Source: Methylobacillus arboreus (GTDB lineage Bacteria; Pseudomonadota; Gammaproteobacteria; Burkholderiales; Methylophilaceae). From it: a stretch of 64,000 bases of DNA. Below, one piece after another: positions 63,841-64,000 of the stretch. The number at the start of each line of letters is the position of its first letter. Positions within the stretch are counted from its first letter, which is position 1. The DNA lies in the NCBI RefSeq assembly GCF_020532725.1, contig NZ_JAJAVC010000004.1:1-64000 (forward strand), in the 5' to 3' direction. The notes beneath the pieces are model-generated. The model did not search any database. It was not told the DNA's origin and was given only the letters and a program-made list of their open reading frames with translations. The translations under genes were made by a program, and so were the position numbers.

Positions 63841-63861
63841 TGAGGTATACGATGCGTCAGG

Positions 63862-64000
63862 CTAGTAGCGGAATTCCGCAGTCAATTCTAGTTGGCGGGG
63901 GGCGCCGACGATCTGCTGGGTACTACCATAGGCGAGCGCTGCATAGAACTTGTCAGTCAAGTTACGAATATTGGCGCGTAGCGTCATCTGCTTGTTTACA
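63862..64000 (-). CDS. TonB-dependent receptor, C-terminal fragment (copy 4)
   Basis: The last about 46 codons of a receptor whose 5' part is outside the window. The end, TLRANIRNLTDKFYA...QQIVGAPRQLELTAEFRY, is nearly identical to that of copy 3 (61684), so it is a tandem paralogue. It lies upstream of copy 3 in the same direction. Confidence 0.88.
   Translation of the reverse strand, partial: VNKQMTLRANIRNLTDKFYAALAYGSTQQIVGAPRQLELTAEFRY

Noticed and set aside
1-64000. CRISPR array or cas genes
   Set aside because: No regularly spaced direct repeats and no Cas-like protein are found.
1-64000. Insertion sequence, transposase or prophage genes
   Set aside because: None of the proteins resembles a transposase, integrase or phage structural protein.

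Overview
The window reads as a chromosomal segment of a betaproteobacterium. The gene order (5S rRNA, rimP-nusA-infB-rbfA-truB-rpsO-pnp, dksA, folD, a tRNA-Pro/Arg/His cluster), the MSHA-type pilus genes, the cobalamin late-step genes and a PEP-CTERM protein together point to Methylophilaceae (Methylobacillus or a close relative). This placement is inference from gene content and protein style, not from a database search.

Layout. 1-8990: 3' end of 5S rRNA, then a translation/RNA operon (rimP, nusA, infB, rbfA, truB) and rpsO-pnp behind their own promoter. 9156-10949: dksA and folD on the minus strand, then tRNA-Pro(TGG), tRNA-Arg(TCT) and tRNA-His(GTG). 11240-13429: a GAF-PAS-GGDEF-EAL cyclic-di-GMP protein (a paralogue lies at 35456-37630). 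13969-27764: a long, tightly packed MSHA/type IV pilus-like (T2SS-like) cluster headed by a PrsR-like sigma-54 activator, followed by an ExeA/MshM ATPase, a lipoprotein secretin, a TPR protein, GspE and GspF homologues, PilMN/PilO/PilP-like assembly proteins and two AT-rich pilin-like genes. 27844-32385: moeB, an SPFH/NfeD pair, a PEP-CTERM protein and a LemA plus GIDE-like/EF-hand pair. 32443-35274: valS. 37929-39372: TusA-like, rhodanese and YgjP-like proteins and tRNA-Phe. 39680-46997: late cobalamin genes cobT-cobS-cobC, a TPR/glycosyltransferase-9-like gene, cobD-cbiB and cobQ. 47065-57301: a large membrane protein of unknown function, then two complete FecI-FecR-TonB-receptor cassettes, each behind the same Fur-box-like palindrome. 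57534-59619: a ParD-like RHH protein with a type I methionine aminopeptidase, a small helical protein and a divergent PNPOx-like gene. 59620-64000: a small membrane protein, then a TonB receptor-PepSY operon with a second, near-identical receptor running off the window edge.

The two most original observations are these. First, the inverted repeat TATAC-N5-GTATA occurs upstream of both the ParD-like/map pair and the facing PNPOx-like gene, suggesting a small regulon run by the ParD-like protein. Second, the pilus cluster is headed by a PrsR-like (PEP-CTERM-type) sigma-54 activator with a GSFTGA loop and ends in unusual AT-rich pilin-like genes. Other regulatory structure includes a dksA promoter whose 17-bp spacer is a perfect palindrome, a terminator-like hairpin at the very 5' end of the rimP-nusA leader, and a motif shared by the two FecIR-controlled receptor genes.
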